A stretch of DNA of 50,562 nucleotides, taken from Clostridiales bacterium (GTDB lineage Bacteria; Bacillota; Clostridia; Lachnospirales; Lachnospiraceae). A program made the position numbers and the translations under genes. Positions 6,459 to 15,693 of this stretch are shown one piece after another (the stretch's first letter is position 1; every line of letters starts with the position of its first letter). A model generated the notes under the pieces. It saw only the letters and a list, made by a program, of their open reading frames with translations. It was not told where the DNA came from and did not search any database. Location: contig QAKV01000026.1 of the NCBI GenBank assembly GCA_003343625.1, positions 1 through 50,562 on the forward strand, read 5' to 3'.

Positions 6459-7523
6459 ATGGTTCGCGCAGGGATTATCGGAGCGACAGGATACGCGGGA
6501 GGGGAGCTGGTCCGGCTTCTTTTGGGGCATAAGGGCGTGGAGATCAAATGGTACGGCTCCCGCAGCTACATTGAGAAAGAGTATGCATCGGTTTACCGGA
6601 ATCTGTTTCAGATCGTGGACGATGTGTGCAGGGATGACAACATAAAAGAGCTGGCGGCTCAGGTGGACGTGATCTTCACGGCCACGCCCCAGGGATTTCT
6701 GGCTTCCGTATTGGACGAGGAAATTCTGGAAAAAGTGAAGGTCGTGGATTTGAGCGCGGATTATCGGATCAGCGACGTGGCGGTCTATGAACGGTGGTAT
6801 CAGATTCCGCACCGGTCGCCGCAGCTGATCGATCAGGCGGTCTACGGGCTGTGTGAAATCAACCGGGAGAAGATCAAAAATACCCGGCTGGTTGCCAATC
6901 CGGGGTGTTATCCCACCTGCTCCATCCTCTCGATTTACCCGCTGTTAAAAGAAGGGATGGTCGATCCGGACACCCTCATTATCGATGCCAAGAGCGGCAC
7001 GTCCGGCGCCGGCCGTGGGGCGAAGGTACAGAACCTTTTCTGCGAGGTGAACGAGAACATGAAGGCCTATGGGGTGGCTACCCATCGGCATACGCCGGAG
7101 ATCGAAGAGCAGCTGTCTCTGGCGGCCGGCCGTCCCGTGGCGCTCAATTTCACGCCTCATCTGGTACCCATGAACAGGGGAATCCTGATAACGGCCTATG
7201 CTTCGCTAAAAGAAATCGAAACGCAGGATGGCAGACGGCTGCCGGAGGAAGAAGAGCTGCGCAGCGTATATGAGCGCTGCTATGGAAAGGAACGGTTTGT
7301 ACGCTTCCTGGAAAAAGGCGTCTGTCCGGAAACCCGCTGGGTGGAAGGCAGCAATTATGTGGATGTGAATATCGCGGTGGATCCCCGCACGAAGCGAGTG
7401 ATTATGATGGGCGCCATGGACAATCTGGTAAAGGGGGCTGCGGGCCAGGCGGTTCAGAATATGAACCTTTTGTTCGGCCTGCCGGAGGAAGAAGGGCTTT
7501 TGATGCCGCCCCTGTTCCCGTGA
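6459..7523 (+). CDS. argC: N-acetyl-gamma-glutamyl-phosphate reductase
   Basis: ArgC reduces N-acetylglutamyl phosphate to the semialdehyde with NADPH. The 354-residue product has the nucleotide-binding start MVRAGIIGATGYAGGELVRLL, the catalytic Cys150 in VANPGCYPT, and the conserved KSGTSGAGRGA and HRHTPEIEEQL segments. The start at 6459 follows AAGGAGG; an upstream in-frame ATG at 6384 has no site. It has its own promoter with an ARG box and its own terminator at 7597-7629, so it is transcribed alone although argJ, argB and argD lie 10 kb downstream. Confidence 0.97.
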   Translation: MVRAGIIGATGYAGGELVRLLLGHKGVEIKWYGSRSYIEKEYASVYRNLFQIVDDVCRDDNIKELAAQVDVIFTATPQGFLASVLDEEILEKVKVVDLSADYRISDVAVYERWYQIPHRSPQLIDQAVYGLCEINREKIKNTRLVANPGCYPTCSILSIYPLLKEGMVDPDTLIIDAKSGTSGAGRGAKVQNLFCEVNENMKAYGVATHRHTPEIEEQLSLAAGRPVALNFTPHLVPMNRGILITAYASLKEIETQDGRRLPEEEELRSVYERCYGKERFVRFLEKGVCPETRWVEGSNYVDVNIAVDPRTKRVIMMGAMDNLVKGAAGQAVQNMNLLFGLPEEEGLLMPPLFP

Positions 7524-7596
7524 GGGAAAACGCGTGCGGAAAAACAATCCGCCCTCAGGGCGGTGCGACCCGGGGATTTCGTAATCCCGGAAATAT

Positions 7597-7629
7597 CGGC
7601 ATAGTCGCTCGATGCGGCTATGCCGTTTT
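7597..7629 (+). terminator. Intrinsic terminator of argC
   Basis: CGGCATAG pairs with CTATGCCG (7597-7604 and 7618-7625), followed by TTTTC. Two smaller GC hairpins (7549-7563 and 7570-7590) precede it in the 255-base gap. Confidence 0.7.
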
Positions 7630-7693
7630 CGCTGTGCGAGGTCACACGGAAAATGTGAGAAGAAAATCTTATGGGAAGCATATATTTAATTAT

Positions 7694-7722
7694 TTTACAT
7701 TATGCCAAATCGGACGTACAAT
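7694..7722 (+). promoter_or_regulatory. Sigma-A promoter of the sirohaem operon
   Basis: TTTACA, 17 bases and TACAAT. The start point would be near 7729, giving a leader of about 50 bases before the ATG at 7779. Confidence 0.75.
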
Positions 7723-7778
7723 AAACTTGGAACCTCAGGCAACGAAATAACATGGAAAAAAAGAGGAAGGGTTACGGG

Positions 7779-10364
7779 ATGAAATTACTGGTGATCGGCG
7801 GTGTGGCGGCCGGGACAAAAGCAGCCGCAAAATTCAAGCGCGTCAATCCGGGCGCGGAAGTGACGATCGTGACAAAAGGAAAGGATATTTCCTATGCAGG
7901 ATGCGGCCTGCCTTATTATCTGGGCGGCGTCATCCAGGACAGGGGGCAGCTGATCGTGAACACGCCGGAGAAGTTCGGCGATCTCACAGGGGCGATGGTC
8001 TATACCGAGCGGGAAGTGACCGCCCTGGATCCGAAAGAAAAGAAGGCGGCTGCGAAAAACCTGCGTACCGGGGCGGAGGAAATCTATGAGTACGACGCCT
8101 GCGTGATCGCCACAGGAGCGTCCCCTGTGGTGCCGCCCCTGCCGGGAACGAGCCTGCCCGGCGTTTTCGTGATGCGCACTCCGGACGACGCCATCGAGGC
8201 CAGGGATTACCTGGAGAAAAACGGCGTGAAGCGCGCCGTAGTGGCCGGCGGCGGGTTCATCGGCCTGGAAGTGGCGGAGAACCTTCTGGAGAAGGGCGTT
8301 TCCGTGACGGTGATCGATATGGCGGACCAGATCATGCCCGGTTTTGACCGCGAGATGGCGGATTTCGCAGCGAGACATCTGGAGAAAAAGGGAATCCGCG
8401 TCATGGTTTCCACCAGGCTGGAGGGAGTGGCCGGCAGCAGGAGAGCGGAAGGGGTGCAGACCGACAAAGGACTTCTCCCTGCGGATCTCGTTATCCTCTC
8501 TCTGGGGATTCGCCCCAATACCGGGTTTTTACAGGGAACCGGCATCGAGATGTTCAAGGGGACGATTCTGGTGGACGATAAGCTGGCGACCAACGTCGAA
8601 GGCGTGTACGCGGCCGGAGACTGCGCTATGGTGACCAACCGGATCACCGGCCAGCGGCAATGGTCGCCCATGGGATCTTCCGCCAACATGGAGGGCCGTA
8701 CCCTGGCGCTGGCGCTGGGCGGGCGCGATGTATCCTATCCCGGCGTTTTGGGTACCGGCGTGGTGAAAATGCCCGGCTTAAACGGCGGCAGAACCGGACT
8801 TTCCGAAGAGCAGGCAAAAGCAGCCGGATTCGACCCCGTCTGCTGTCTGGCGGTGACGGATGACAAAGCGCATTATTATCCCGGCGCGGCCTGGTTCGCG
8901 ATCAAGCTGGTGGCGGACAGAAGTACCCACAGGCTGCTGGGCGTGCAGGTGCTGGGCCCCGGAGCGGTGGACAAGGTGACGGATATCGGCGTGACGGCGG
9001 TGTCAATGAAGGCCTGCCTGGAGGATCTGAGCAATCTGGATCTGTCTTATGCGCCTCCTTTTTCCACGGCCATCCATCCCTTCGTACAGGCGGTGTGCAT
9101 CCTGCAAAACAAGCTGAACGGGGATCTGGACAGCTTCACTCCTGCGGAATATCTGGCGGGGGCAGCGAAAGAGTACCGCATTGTGGACGTGAATCCGGCA
9201 GGGCCTACCATCCCCGGCGCCACTTATGTGGATTTGCTTTCGGTGAACGGAGCGGTACCGGGACTGGGAAAAGACGAAAAACTGCTGTTGGTATGCGCGA
9301 AAGGCAAGCGGGCTTACCTGCTGCAAAACCGTCTCAAATATTACGGCTATACCAACACAAAAGTGCTGGAAGGATCGTCTTTCTTCAACGAGATCAAAGC
9401 GGAGAAAAAGCCCGGTACGGTGACCGTGCCTGCGGACGAGATCACCCGGGTGAAGGCGCTCGGCTGCCTGCATAATAAAGGGACGGATAATTTCAATATC
9501 CGGGTTATCACCCGCAACGGCAAGGTGACTGCGGCGGAGCAGATGAAGATCGCGGAAGCGGCGGAGAAGTTCGGGAGCGGCGACGTGGTGATGACTACCC
9601 GCCTGACTATGGAAATCGTGGGCGTTCCTTTTGAAAAGATCGAAGAGCTGCGGGCGTTTCTGGCAGAAGCGGGCCTGGAAACCGGAGGGACCGGATCCAA
9701 GGTACGCCCGGTAGTGGCGTGCAAGGGAACGACCTGTCAGTACGGCCTGTTGGACAGCTATGCCCTGTCGGAGAAAATCCATGAGCGGTTCTATCACGGT
9801 TACGCGTCCGTCAAGCTTCCGCACAAATTCAAGATCGCGGTGGGCGGCTGTCCCAACAACTGCGTAAAGCCCAATTTGAACGATTTCGGCATCGTGGGGC
9901 AGCGGGTGCCTATGGTGGATCTGGAGAAATGCAGAGGCTGCGGCCGTTGTCAGGTATCCCTGGCATGTCCTGTGGGGGCGTCCCAGGTGGTGGACGGCAA
10001 GCTTCTGGTGGATCCCGGGAAGTGCAACAACTGCGGCCGCTGCATCGGGAAGTGTCCGTTTGGCGCGGTGGCGGACGGCGCCTATGGCTATCGGGTCTAT
10101 ATCGGAGGCCGCTGGGGCAAAAAGGTGGCCAAAGGGCGGATGCTGGATAAGATTTTCTTAAACGAAGAGGATGTGCTTTCCACCCTTGAAAAAGCGATCC
10201 TGCTTTTCCGGGAACAGGGCAAGACCGGCGAACGTTTTGCGGATACCATCGACCGGATCGGCTTTGATAACGTACAGGAGCAGCTGCTTTCCGACGACAT
10301 CCTGGGCAGAAAAGAGGAAATCATCGGAGCGCAGCTCCACTTAAAGGGCGGGGCCACCTGCTGA
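7779..10364 (+). CDS. CoA-disulfide-reductase-like / rhodanese / sirohaem reductase / ferredoxin fusion
   Basis: The product has 861 residues and four modules. Residues 1-440 form a flavin disulfide reductase of the CoA-disulfide reductase type (FAD motif GGVAAGTKAAA, redox Cys42 in YAGCGLPYY, NAD motif VVAGGGFIGLEVAEN, C-terminal dimerisation part). Residues 450-545 form a rhodanese domain with CAKGKRA as active loop. Residues 555-715 form a nitrite/sulfite reductase half-domain with CKGTTC and CPNNC, which would bind sirohaem and a 4Fe-4S cluster. Residues 720-780 hold two 4Fe-4S motifs. NAD(P)H-driven reduction of sulfite, polysulfide or a persulfide is inferred. The start at 7779 has AGAGGAAGG upstream; the earlier ATG at 7752 has none. 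It heads the sirohaem operon. Confidence 0.85.
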   Translation: MKLLVIGGVAAGTKAAAKFKRVNPGAEVTIVTKGKDISYAGCGLPYYLGGVIQDRGQLIVNTPEKFGDLTGAMVYTEREVTALDPKEKKAAAKNLRTGAEEIYEYDACVIATGASPVVPPLPGTSLPGVFVMRTPDDAIEARDYLEKNGVKRAVVAGGGFIGLEVAENLLEKGVSVTVIDMADQIMPGFDREMADFAARHLEKKGIRVMVSTRLEGVAGSRRAEGVQTDKGLLPADLVILSLGIRPNTGFLQGTGIEMFKGTILVDDKLATNVEGVYAAGDCAMVTNRITGQRQWSPMGSSANMEGRTLALALGGRDVSYPGVLGTGVVKMPGLNGGRTGLSEEQAKAAGFDPVCCLAVTDDKAHYYPGAAWFAIKLVADRSTHRLLGVQVLGPGAVDKVTDIGVTAVSMKACLEDLSNLDLSYAPPFSTAIHPFVQAVCILQNKLNGDLDSFTPAEYLAGAAKEYRIVDVNPAGPTIPGATYVDLLSVNGAVPGLGKDEKLLLVCAKGKRAYLLQNRLKYYGYTNTKVLEGSSFFNEIKAEKKPGTVTVPADEITRVKALGCLHNKGTDNFNIRVITRNGKVTAAEQMKIAEAAEKFGSGDVVMTTRLTMEIVGVPFEKIEELRAFLAEAGLETGGTGSKVRPVVACKGTTCQYGLLDSYALSEKIHERFYHGYASVKLPHKFKIAVGGCPNNCVKPNLNDFGIVGQRVPMVDLEKCRGCGRCQVSLACPVGASQVVDGKLLVDPGKCNNCGRCIGKCPFGAVADGAYGYRVYIGGRWGKKVAKGRMLDKIFLNEEDVLSTLEKAILLFREQGKTGERFADTIDRIGFDNVQEQLLSDDILGRKEEIIGAQLHLKGGATC

Positions 10365-10473
10365 CCGCCCGGAGCCGCCGGAAAAGCTGAGGCGGCAAAG
10401 CGGTGGAAAAAACGGAAAGAAACGGGATGGGGCTTTCGCGAAAGACGCCGGGGAAAGGGGTTGCAGTGAGAGC

Positions 10474-10494
10474 CCCGTTTGATGGGGAAACGGG
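10474..10494 (+). promoter_or_regulatory. Hairpin directly upstream of the hemA start
   Basis: CCCGTTT and AAACGGG form a perfect stem whose loop is GATGGGG, the only candidate ribosome-binding stretch. It ends three bases before the ATG, so folding could reduce hemA translation. Confidence 0.5.
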
Positions 10495-10497
10495 ACT

Positions 10498-11619
10498 ATG
10501 GAGTGCATCAGTATCAGTCATAAGACGGCCGGGGCCGATCTGAGACAGCGATTTGCCTTTGCGGAGCAGGAGGCGGAAGCGTTCGTGAGGGAGCTTACAG
10601 ACCGGAGGGAAATCGGCCAGGCCGTGCTCTTATCCACCTGCAACCGGACGGAACTCTACGTACAGGGCGAGACGGGATCCTTCGGCATTCTGGAGGAGCT
10701 GCTGGCGCGCAAATCGGAGATCGACGCGGAGCGCATCCGGGAAACGGCCCGCCGTTATGAGGGCAAGAGCGCCGTGCGGCATCTGTTTTCGGTGACCTGC
10801 GGGATGGATTCCATGGTCGTGGGAGAGGATGAAATTCTGGGGCAGGTCAGAAACGCTTATCAGCGCTCCGCGAACTGCGCCGCCGCCGGTTACGAAATCC
10901 ATGCGGTCTTTCAGGCTGCGCTGGCCTGTGCCAAAAGGATTAAAACGGAGACCATGATTTCCAAAACCTCCGTTTCGGTGGCTACCCTGGCCGCTGCGGA
11001 AGTATTTCATTTCCGGCCGGGAGAAAAGACCGTGCTGCTGATCGGAAGCAGCGGACAAATCGGCGGGACTATTTTAAAAAACCTGCTCAGCCGGAAAGAA
11101 ATACGGGTTTTGGCCACCACACGTACCCACAGGGGGCTGTATCAGGACGGCAGCGGCCGGGTGAAAAACGTGGATTATCAGGAACGTTATGCCTGGCTCG
11201 ATGAGGCGGATGCGGTGATTTCCGCCACGGCGAGCCCCCACTATACCATCACGGCCGGGCGCGCGAAAGAAGTCATGAAGACCGAAAAGGAGCGGCTGTT
11301 CGTGGACGTCTCGGTGCCGCCGGATATCGACGCAAAAATCGGACGGATGAAAGGATGCAGATTGCTGGCCATCGACGATTTCTCCAGGCTGGCGGCGCAT
11401 AATAATGAGGAGAAGCGGCAGGCGGTAGCGGACGCCGCGCAGATCCTGGAAGAGGAGGTCGAAGAACTGTTCAAGGCGTTGGCGCTGCATAATGCGGCGA
11501 ACAGAATTCCGGAGTGGAAAAAGAAGTATGAGGGAATGCCCTTTGAAAAACTGGTATATCTTCTGCGGGATGAACTGAACAGCGAAGCTTTTGAAGCCCT
11601 GTTGCGGGCGCTGGGATAA
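10498..11619 (+). CDS. hemA: Glutamyl-tRNA reductase
   Basis: HemA reduces Glu-tRNA to glutamate-1-semialdehyde, the committed step of C5 tetrapyrrole synthesis. The 373-residue product starts MECISISHKTAGADLR and carries the catalytic Cys48 in LLSTCNRTELYV, the GMDSMVVGEDEILGQV motif, and an NADP-binding segment, VLLIGSSGQIGGTI. Its C-terminal dimerisation part is short compared with many family members (usually 410-430 residues). It lies 133 bases after the fusion gene with only a weak Shine-Dalgarno in a hairpin loop. The downstream genes take the pathway to precorrin-2 and sirohaem. Confidence 0.95.
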   Translation: MECISISHKTAGADLRQRFAFAEQEAEAFVRELTDRREIGQAVLLSTCNRTELYVQGETGSFGILEELLARKSEIDAERIRETARRYEGKSAVRHLFSVTCGMDSMVVGEDEILGQVRNAYQRSANCAAAGYEIHAVFQAALACAKRIKTETMISKTSVSVATLAAAEVFHFRPGEKTVLLIGSSGQIGGTILKNLLSRKEIRVLATTRTHRGLYQDGSGRVKNVDYQERYAWLDEADAVISATASPHYTITAGRAKEVMKTEKERLFVDVSVPPDIDAKIGRMKGCRLLAIDDFSRLAAHNNEEKRQAVADAAQILEEEVEELFKALALHNAANRIPEWKKKYEGMPFEKLVYLLRDELNSEAFEALLRALG

Positions 11620-11642
11620 AGAAAGAAGAGGGGGACATTGGG

Positions 11643-12263
11643 ATGGGATATTTTCCTTTTTTTATGGACATCGAAGGCAGGAAGGGCGTGATCGTAGGCG
11701 GCGGTCCTGTGGCGGCGCGCAAAGCGGAAAAGCTGCTGGCATTCGGCCCGAGACTGAGCGTGATCGCGGCCCGGTTCGGCGAAGAACTCAGGGGGATCGC
11801 GCGCAGCTATCCCATTTCGCTGCTGGAGAAGGACTATGAGGCGGGGGATCTGGAAGGCGCGGCCTTCGTCATCGCCGCTACGGACGATGGAGTCCTCAAC
11901 GGGGAGATTGCGGACTGGTGCCGGGCCCGCAATACACCGGTGAACGTGGTGGATGACCGGGAAAAGTGCACTTTCTTTTTTCCGGCCCTGGTGAAGGAGG
12001 GGCCGCTGACGGTGGGGATTTCCACGGATGGGAAGTGCCCTGCGGCGGCAGCCTATTTGCGCGGGAGAGTGGAACGCTGCCTGCCGGAGGGGATCGGCGC
12101 GGTCATCGATCTCCTGGGACAGCTTCGGCCGGAGGTGGCGGAAATCTCCGGGGAACAGTCCGTCCGGGCCCAGGTGATGGAAAAACTGTTCGGTTACAGT
12201 CTTCGCAGGGGAGGGGAAGTGACCCTCCAGGAACTGAGGGGACTTCTGCACGGTATGCGATAG
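11643..12263 (+). CDS. Precorrin-2 dehydrogenase / sirohydrochlorin ferrochelatase family (CysG N-terminal type)
   Basis: The product has 206 residues. MGYFPFFMDIEGRKGVIVGGGPVAARKAEKLL is the NAD-binding fold of the Met8p/SirC/CysG-N family, and NVVDDREKCTFFFPALV contains the Asp that in this family serves both dehydrogenation and iron chelation. It should turn precorrin-2 into sirohydrochlorin and possibly insert iron. The C-terminal half (RGRVERCLPEGIGAVIDLLG) matches the dimerisation region. It starts 23 bases after hemA. No separate CbiK or SirB chelatase is seen, which fits this protein doing both steps. Confidence 0.9.
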   Translation: MGYFPFFMDIEGRKGVIVGGGPVAARKAEKLLAFGPRLSVIAARFGEELRGIARSYPISLLEKDYEAGDLEGAAFVIAATDDGVLNGEIADWCRARNTPVNVVDDREKCTFFFPALVKEGPLTVGISTDGKCPAAAAYLRGRVERCLPEGIGAVIDLLGQLRPEVAEISGEQSVRAQVMEKLFGYSLRRGGEVTLQELRGLLHGMR

Positions 12264-12272
12264 GAGGAAGAA

Positions 12273-13178
12273 GTGAAGATCAGGATCGGAACGAGAGGAA
12301 GCCGCCTGGCCCTTTGGCAGGCGAAATCGGTGGAAGAGGCGATCCGGGAAGAAGAGAAGGACGCGCGGACGGAACTCGTAATCCTGCAGACGAAGGGAGA
12401 TCGGATTTTGGATCGGCCCCTTTCCGAAATCGGGGACAAGGGGCTGTTCGTTTCGGAATTCGAGCAGGCGCTGTCGGAGGGAAGGATCGATCTGGCGGTA
12501 CACTCCGCAAAAGATCTGCCCGCCCGTCTGGCACCAGGATTGACGATTTCGGCGGTATTACCCCGGGGAGATGCGCGGGACGTTCTGCTTTTGCCCAGAG
12601 GAGGAAAACGGCCCGGGCAGGGGCGGAACTTCGTTCTGGGAACGGGAAGCCAGAGGCGGATCCTGCAGGCCCGGCTGCTTTGGGAAGGGGTTTCCTGCCG
12701 CCCGATCCGCGGTAACGTGGAGACGAGAATCCGGAAGCTGAAGGAAGGGGGATACGACGGGATCCTGCTGGCGAAAGCCGGGTTGGACCGGCTGGAAATC
12801 GGCCCGGAGACGGAACCGGAGCTGGAATTTCATCCTCTTGAACCGGAACGGTTTCTGCCTGCGGCCTGCCAGGGGATCATCGTGGCCGAGGGCAGGGAGG
12901 CCCGGGACGGGACGGATCCTCTGGCTGCCCTTTGCCGCCGCATCACCCGGGAGGAAACGGCGATGTGCTTCGAAACGGAGCGCCGCGTGCTGGAAGAGCT
13001 GGAGGCGGACTGCAGTCAGGCCGCCGCAGCCTGGTGCAGGCTGGACGGGGAACGGCTGAGACTGGATGCCCGATACGGAGAGCGGGTGTGCCGTTTAAGC
13101 GGCGCGCCTTCCAGGGAGGAGGGAAAGCGGCTGGCCATAAGGGCCGCACGTCTTTTGAGAGGAGAGATGCGGGAGTGA
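12273..13178 (+). CDS. hemC: Hydroxymethylbilane synthase (porphobilinogen deaminase)
   Basis: HemC links four porphobilinogens into hydroxymethylbilane. The 301-residue product starts at GTG 12273 (KIRIGTRGSRLALWQAK), whose AGGAGG overlaps the stop of the preceding gene. Family motifs seen are TKGDRILDRPLSEIGDKGLF, VHSAKDLPARL, the RRILQARLL/RPIRGNVETRIRKL region, and Cys247 in LEADCSQAAA, the expected attachment site of the dipyrromethane cofactor. It overlaps the next gene by four bases (GTGA), indicating translational coupling. Confidence 0.95.
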   Translation: MKIRIGTRGSRLALWQAKSVEEAIREEEKDARTELVILQTKGDRILDRPLSEIGDKGLFVSEFEQALSEGRIDLAVHSAKDLPARLAPGLTISAVLPRGDARDVLLLPRGGKRPGQGRNFVLGTGSQRRILQARLLWEGVSCRPIRGNVETRIRKLKEGGYDGILLAKAGLDRLEIGPETEPELEFHPLEPERFLPAACQGIIVAEGREARDGTDPLAALCRRITREETAMCFETERRVLEELEADCSQAAAAWCRLDGERLRLDARYGERVCRLSGAPSREEGKRLAIRAARLLRGEMRE

Positions 13179-14719
13179 AAACGGGAAGCGTGGTATTGGC
13201 GGGGGCGGGCTGCGGCGATGCGTCTCTGTTGACGGAAGAGGTGCACCGGTATCTGGAAACCTGCGAAACCCTGGTCTATGATGACCTCATCGACGGAAAG
13301 CTGATCGGGCTGGTGCCGGAAAGCTGCGAGAAGATTTATGTGGGAAAGCGCTGTGGAAGGCATTCTATGAAACAGGAGGAGATCAACCGCCTGCTGATCG
13401 AAAAGGCGAGGGAAGGCAGGCGGGTGGTGCGCCTGAAAGGAGGGGATCCCTATGTGTTCGGCCGGGGCGGGGAGGAATTTCTGGCGCTTTCGGAGGCAGG
13501 GATTCCCTGCAGCTGCCTGCCGGGCATCACTTCGGCCATCGCGGTTCCGGCTGCGGCCGGCATCCCCGTGACCCACAGGAACCTGAGCCGCAGCGTGACC
13601 ATCGTCACCGGCACCACCGCCCGGGAAGGGAGGGGCCGTGGTCCGGATCTGGATTTCGCAACGCTGGCCCGGCTGGATGGCACTTTGGTCATCCTGATGG
13701 GAATGCATCATCTGGAAACCATCGCCGCCCGGCTGATGGAGGAGGGAAAAGCGCCGGATACGCCGGCAGCGGTGATTATGGAGGGCGCCACATCACGACA
13801 GCGGTGTATCCGGGCCCCTCTCAGGGAATTGGCTGTCCGGGCGAAGGAAGCGGGGATGAAGGCTCCTGCGGTGATCGTCATCGGAAAAACTGCCGGACTG
13901 GCGCTTTTGCCGGAAGAAAAGAAAGGCCCCCTGGCCGGCGTTCGTGTGGATATCGCAGGAAGCCGCAGCTTTGTGGAACATCTGTCGAAACGCCTTCTTT
14001 GGGAAGGAGCGCGGATTCGGGAACTGGAATTTCTGGAAATCCGCCCTTTGCCTGAACCCCTTCCGGACTTTCCCCCCTGGAACTGGCTGGTTTTCACAAG
14101 CCCCAACGGCGTCCGCGTTTTTCTGGAAAAGATGAAAGAGGAACGCAGGGATCTGCGAGCCCTGGCAGGAAAGAAGATCGCGGCCATCGGGCCGGGTACG
14201 GGAAACGCCCTGGAAGGGGCCGGACTATACCCGGATTACATGCCGGAACGCTACGATGCCGCCTGTTTGGGAGAGGGACTTTGCCGCCGGATGCGGGAGG
14301 AAGGGAAGGAAAAAGAAGGGAATGCCGCCCTGTTTTTGCGGGCCGCTGCGGCCAGCCCGGCCCTTCCGGAGGCGTTTGAACGCTGGGGGATCCCGTTTCT
14401 GGACTGGCCGCTGTACGAAACCGGTGCGGATCCGGAAGCCCTGGAGAGGGCTGCGAAACAAACGGAGGGATCGGATGCGGCTGACTATCTGGTGTTCGGC
14501 AGCGCGTCCGCAGTGCGCGCCTGGTTTTCCCGGGAAGAGGAAGACGCAGGGCCGGAAGAGAAAAGGACGTTTTCGAAAAAGCCCGTCTATGTATGTATGG
14601 GGCAAAGCTGCGGCGCGCAGCTTCAGGCTATGACCCAAAATCCGTTTCTGGTGGCGGAGGAGAGCAGCGTGGACGGCATCCTGGAATGTTTGCGGAAAGA
14701 AGAGGAGAAAGAATCATGA
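13175..14719 (+). CDS. cobA-hemD: Uroporphyrinogen-III C-methyltransferase / uroporphyrinogen-III synthase fusion (CobA-HemD)
   Basis: One polypeptide of 514 residues. Residues 1-245 are the SAM-dependent methyltransferase (VVLAGAGCGDASLLT, where the common GPGD is GCGD; then GKRCGRHSMKQEEIN, RLKGGDPYVFGRGGEE, PGITSAIAVPAAAGIPVTHR). Residues 255-514 are uroporphyrinogen-III synthase (LVFTSPNGVRVFLEKM, KIAAIGPGTGNAL, YLVFGSASAVRAWF). It cyclises hydroxymethylbilane and methylates the product to precorrin-2. The GTG start at 13175 overlaps the hemC stop; the longer frame reading back into hemC has no start signal. Such fusions are common in Clostridia and commit flux to sirohaem or cobalamin. 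Confidence 0.93.
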   Translation: MKTGSVVLAGAGCGDASLLTEEVHRYLETCETLVYDDLIDGKLIGLVPESCEKIYVGKRCGRHSMKQEEINRLLIEKAREGRRVVRLKGGDPYVFGRGGEEFLALSEAGIPCSCLPGITSAIAVPAAAGIPVTHRNLSRSVTIVTGTTAREGRGRGPDLDFATLARLDGTLVILMGMHHLETIAARLMEEGKAPDTPAAVIMEGATSRQRCIRAPLRELAVRAKEAGMKAPAVIVIGKTAGLALLPEEKKGPLAGVRVDIAGSRSFVEHLSKRLLWEGARIRELEFLEIRPLPEPLPDFPPWNWLVFTSPNGVRVFLEKMKEERRDLRALAGKKIAAIGPGTGNALEGAGLYPDYMPERYDAACLGEGLCRRMREEGKEKEGNAALFLRAAAASPALPEAFERWGIPFLDWPLYETGADPEALERAAKQTEGSDAADYLVFGSASAVRAWFSREEEDAGPEEKRTFSKKPVYVCMGQSCGAQLQAMTQNPFLVAEESSVDGILECLRKEEEKES

Positions 14720-15693
14720 TGCAGAGATTTCGCAGGTTGAGAAGGGACGAACGGATTCGCGGGTTGATGCGGGAGACCAGGCTGTGTGCGAAAGATTTCC
14801 TGTATCCCGTATTCGTCATCGAAGGGGAGAACATCAAAAACCCGGTGGAATCCATGCCCGGCGTGTTTCAGTATTCCATCGACCGGCTGAGGGAGATTCT
14901 GGAGCAGGTGGAAAAGAGCGGGATCAGCGGAGTGCTGCTGTTCGGTATCCCGGAGAAAAAAGACGCTTTCGGCAGTCAGGCCTATGCGAAAGACGGGGTG
15001 ACCCAGCGGGCGGTGAGGTTCATCAGGGAGCATTATCCGCACCTCTATGTGGCGGTGGATGTGTGCCTGTGCGAGTACACTTCCCATGGCCACTGCGGGC
15101 TGGTGTGCGGGGACGAAATCCAAAATGACGAAACGCTCCCTCTGCTTTCGAAGATGGCGGTGAGCCTGGCGGGAGCCGGGGCGGATATGGTGGCCCCTTC
15201 GGATATGATGGACGGCCGGGTGCAGGCCATCCGGGAGGCGCTGGATGAGGCGGGCTTTTCACAGGTACCCATCATGGCCTACAGCGCCAAATTCGCATCC
15301 GCCTATTACGGCCCGTTTCGGGAAGCCGCTCATTCGGCTCCGGGATTCGGAGACCGCAAGAGCTATCAGATGGATTTTGCCAACGGGCAGGAAGCGCTTC
15401 GGGAAATCGGAGCGGATATCCGGGAGGGAGCGGATATCGTCATGGTTAAGCCCGCCCTAGCCTATCTGGATGTGTTAAAGGAAGCGTCGCAGGAATTTCC
15501 CGTGCCCTTTGCGGTCTATAACGTGAGCGGGGAGTACGCCATGGTGAAGGCGGCGGCGCAAAACGGATGGATCGACGAAAGGAAGATCGTTACGGAAAAC
15601 CTGACGGCCATGAAACGGGCCGGAGCGAAGATCATCATCACCTATCATGCTCTGGACATGGCGGCCTGGCTGAAGGAGGAAGAAAAGGGATGA
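14716..15693 (+). CDS. hemB: Porphobilinogen synthase (delta-aminolevulinic acid dehydratase)
   Basis: HemB condenses two 5-aminolevulinates to porphobilinogen. The 325-residue product has the zinc-type cysteine cluster DVCLCEYTSHGHCG near residues 115-128, the DMMDGRVQAIREALD segment, the Schiff-base lysine in AYSAKFASAYYGPFREA, and MVKPALAYLDVL. The ATG at 14716 overlaps the previous stop (ATGA); a second ATG follows at 14719. A GAGGAGAAAG site serves either. It overlaps hemL by three bases, so the four genes hemC to hemL form a tightly coupled unit. Confidence 0.95.
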   Translation: MMQRFRRLRRDERIRGLMRETRLCAKDFLYPVFVIEGENIKNPVESMPGVFQYSIDRLREILEQVEKSGISGVLLFGIPEKKDAFGSQAYAKDGVTQRAVRFIREHYPHLYVAVDVCLCEYTSHGHCGLVCGDEIQNDETLPLLSKMAVSLAGAGADMVAPSDMMDGRVQAIREALDEAGFSQVPIMAYSAKFASAYYGPFREAAHSAPGFGDRKSYQMDFANGQEALREIGADIREGADIVMVKPALAYLDVLKEASQEFPVPFAVYNVSGEYAMVKAAAQNGWIDERKIVTENLTAMKRAGAKIIITYHALDMAAWLKEEEKG

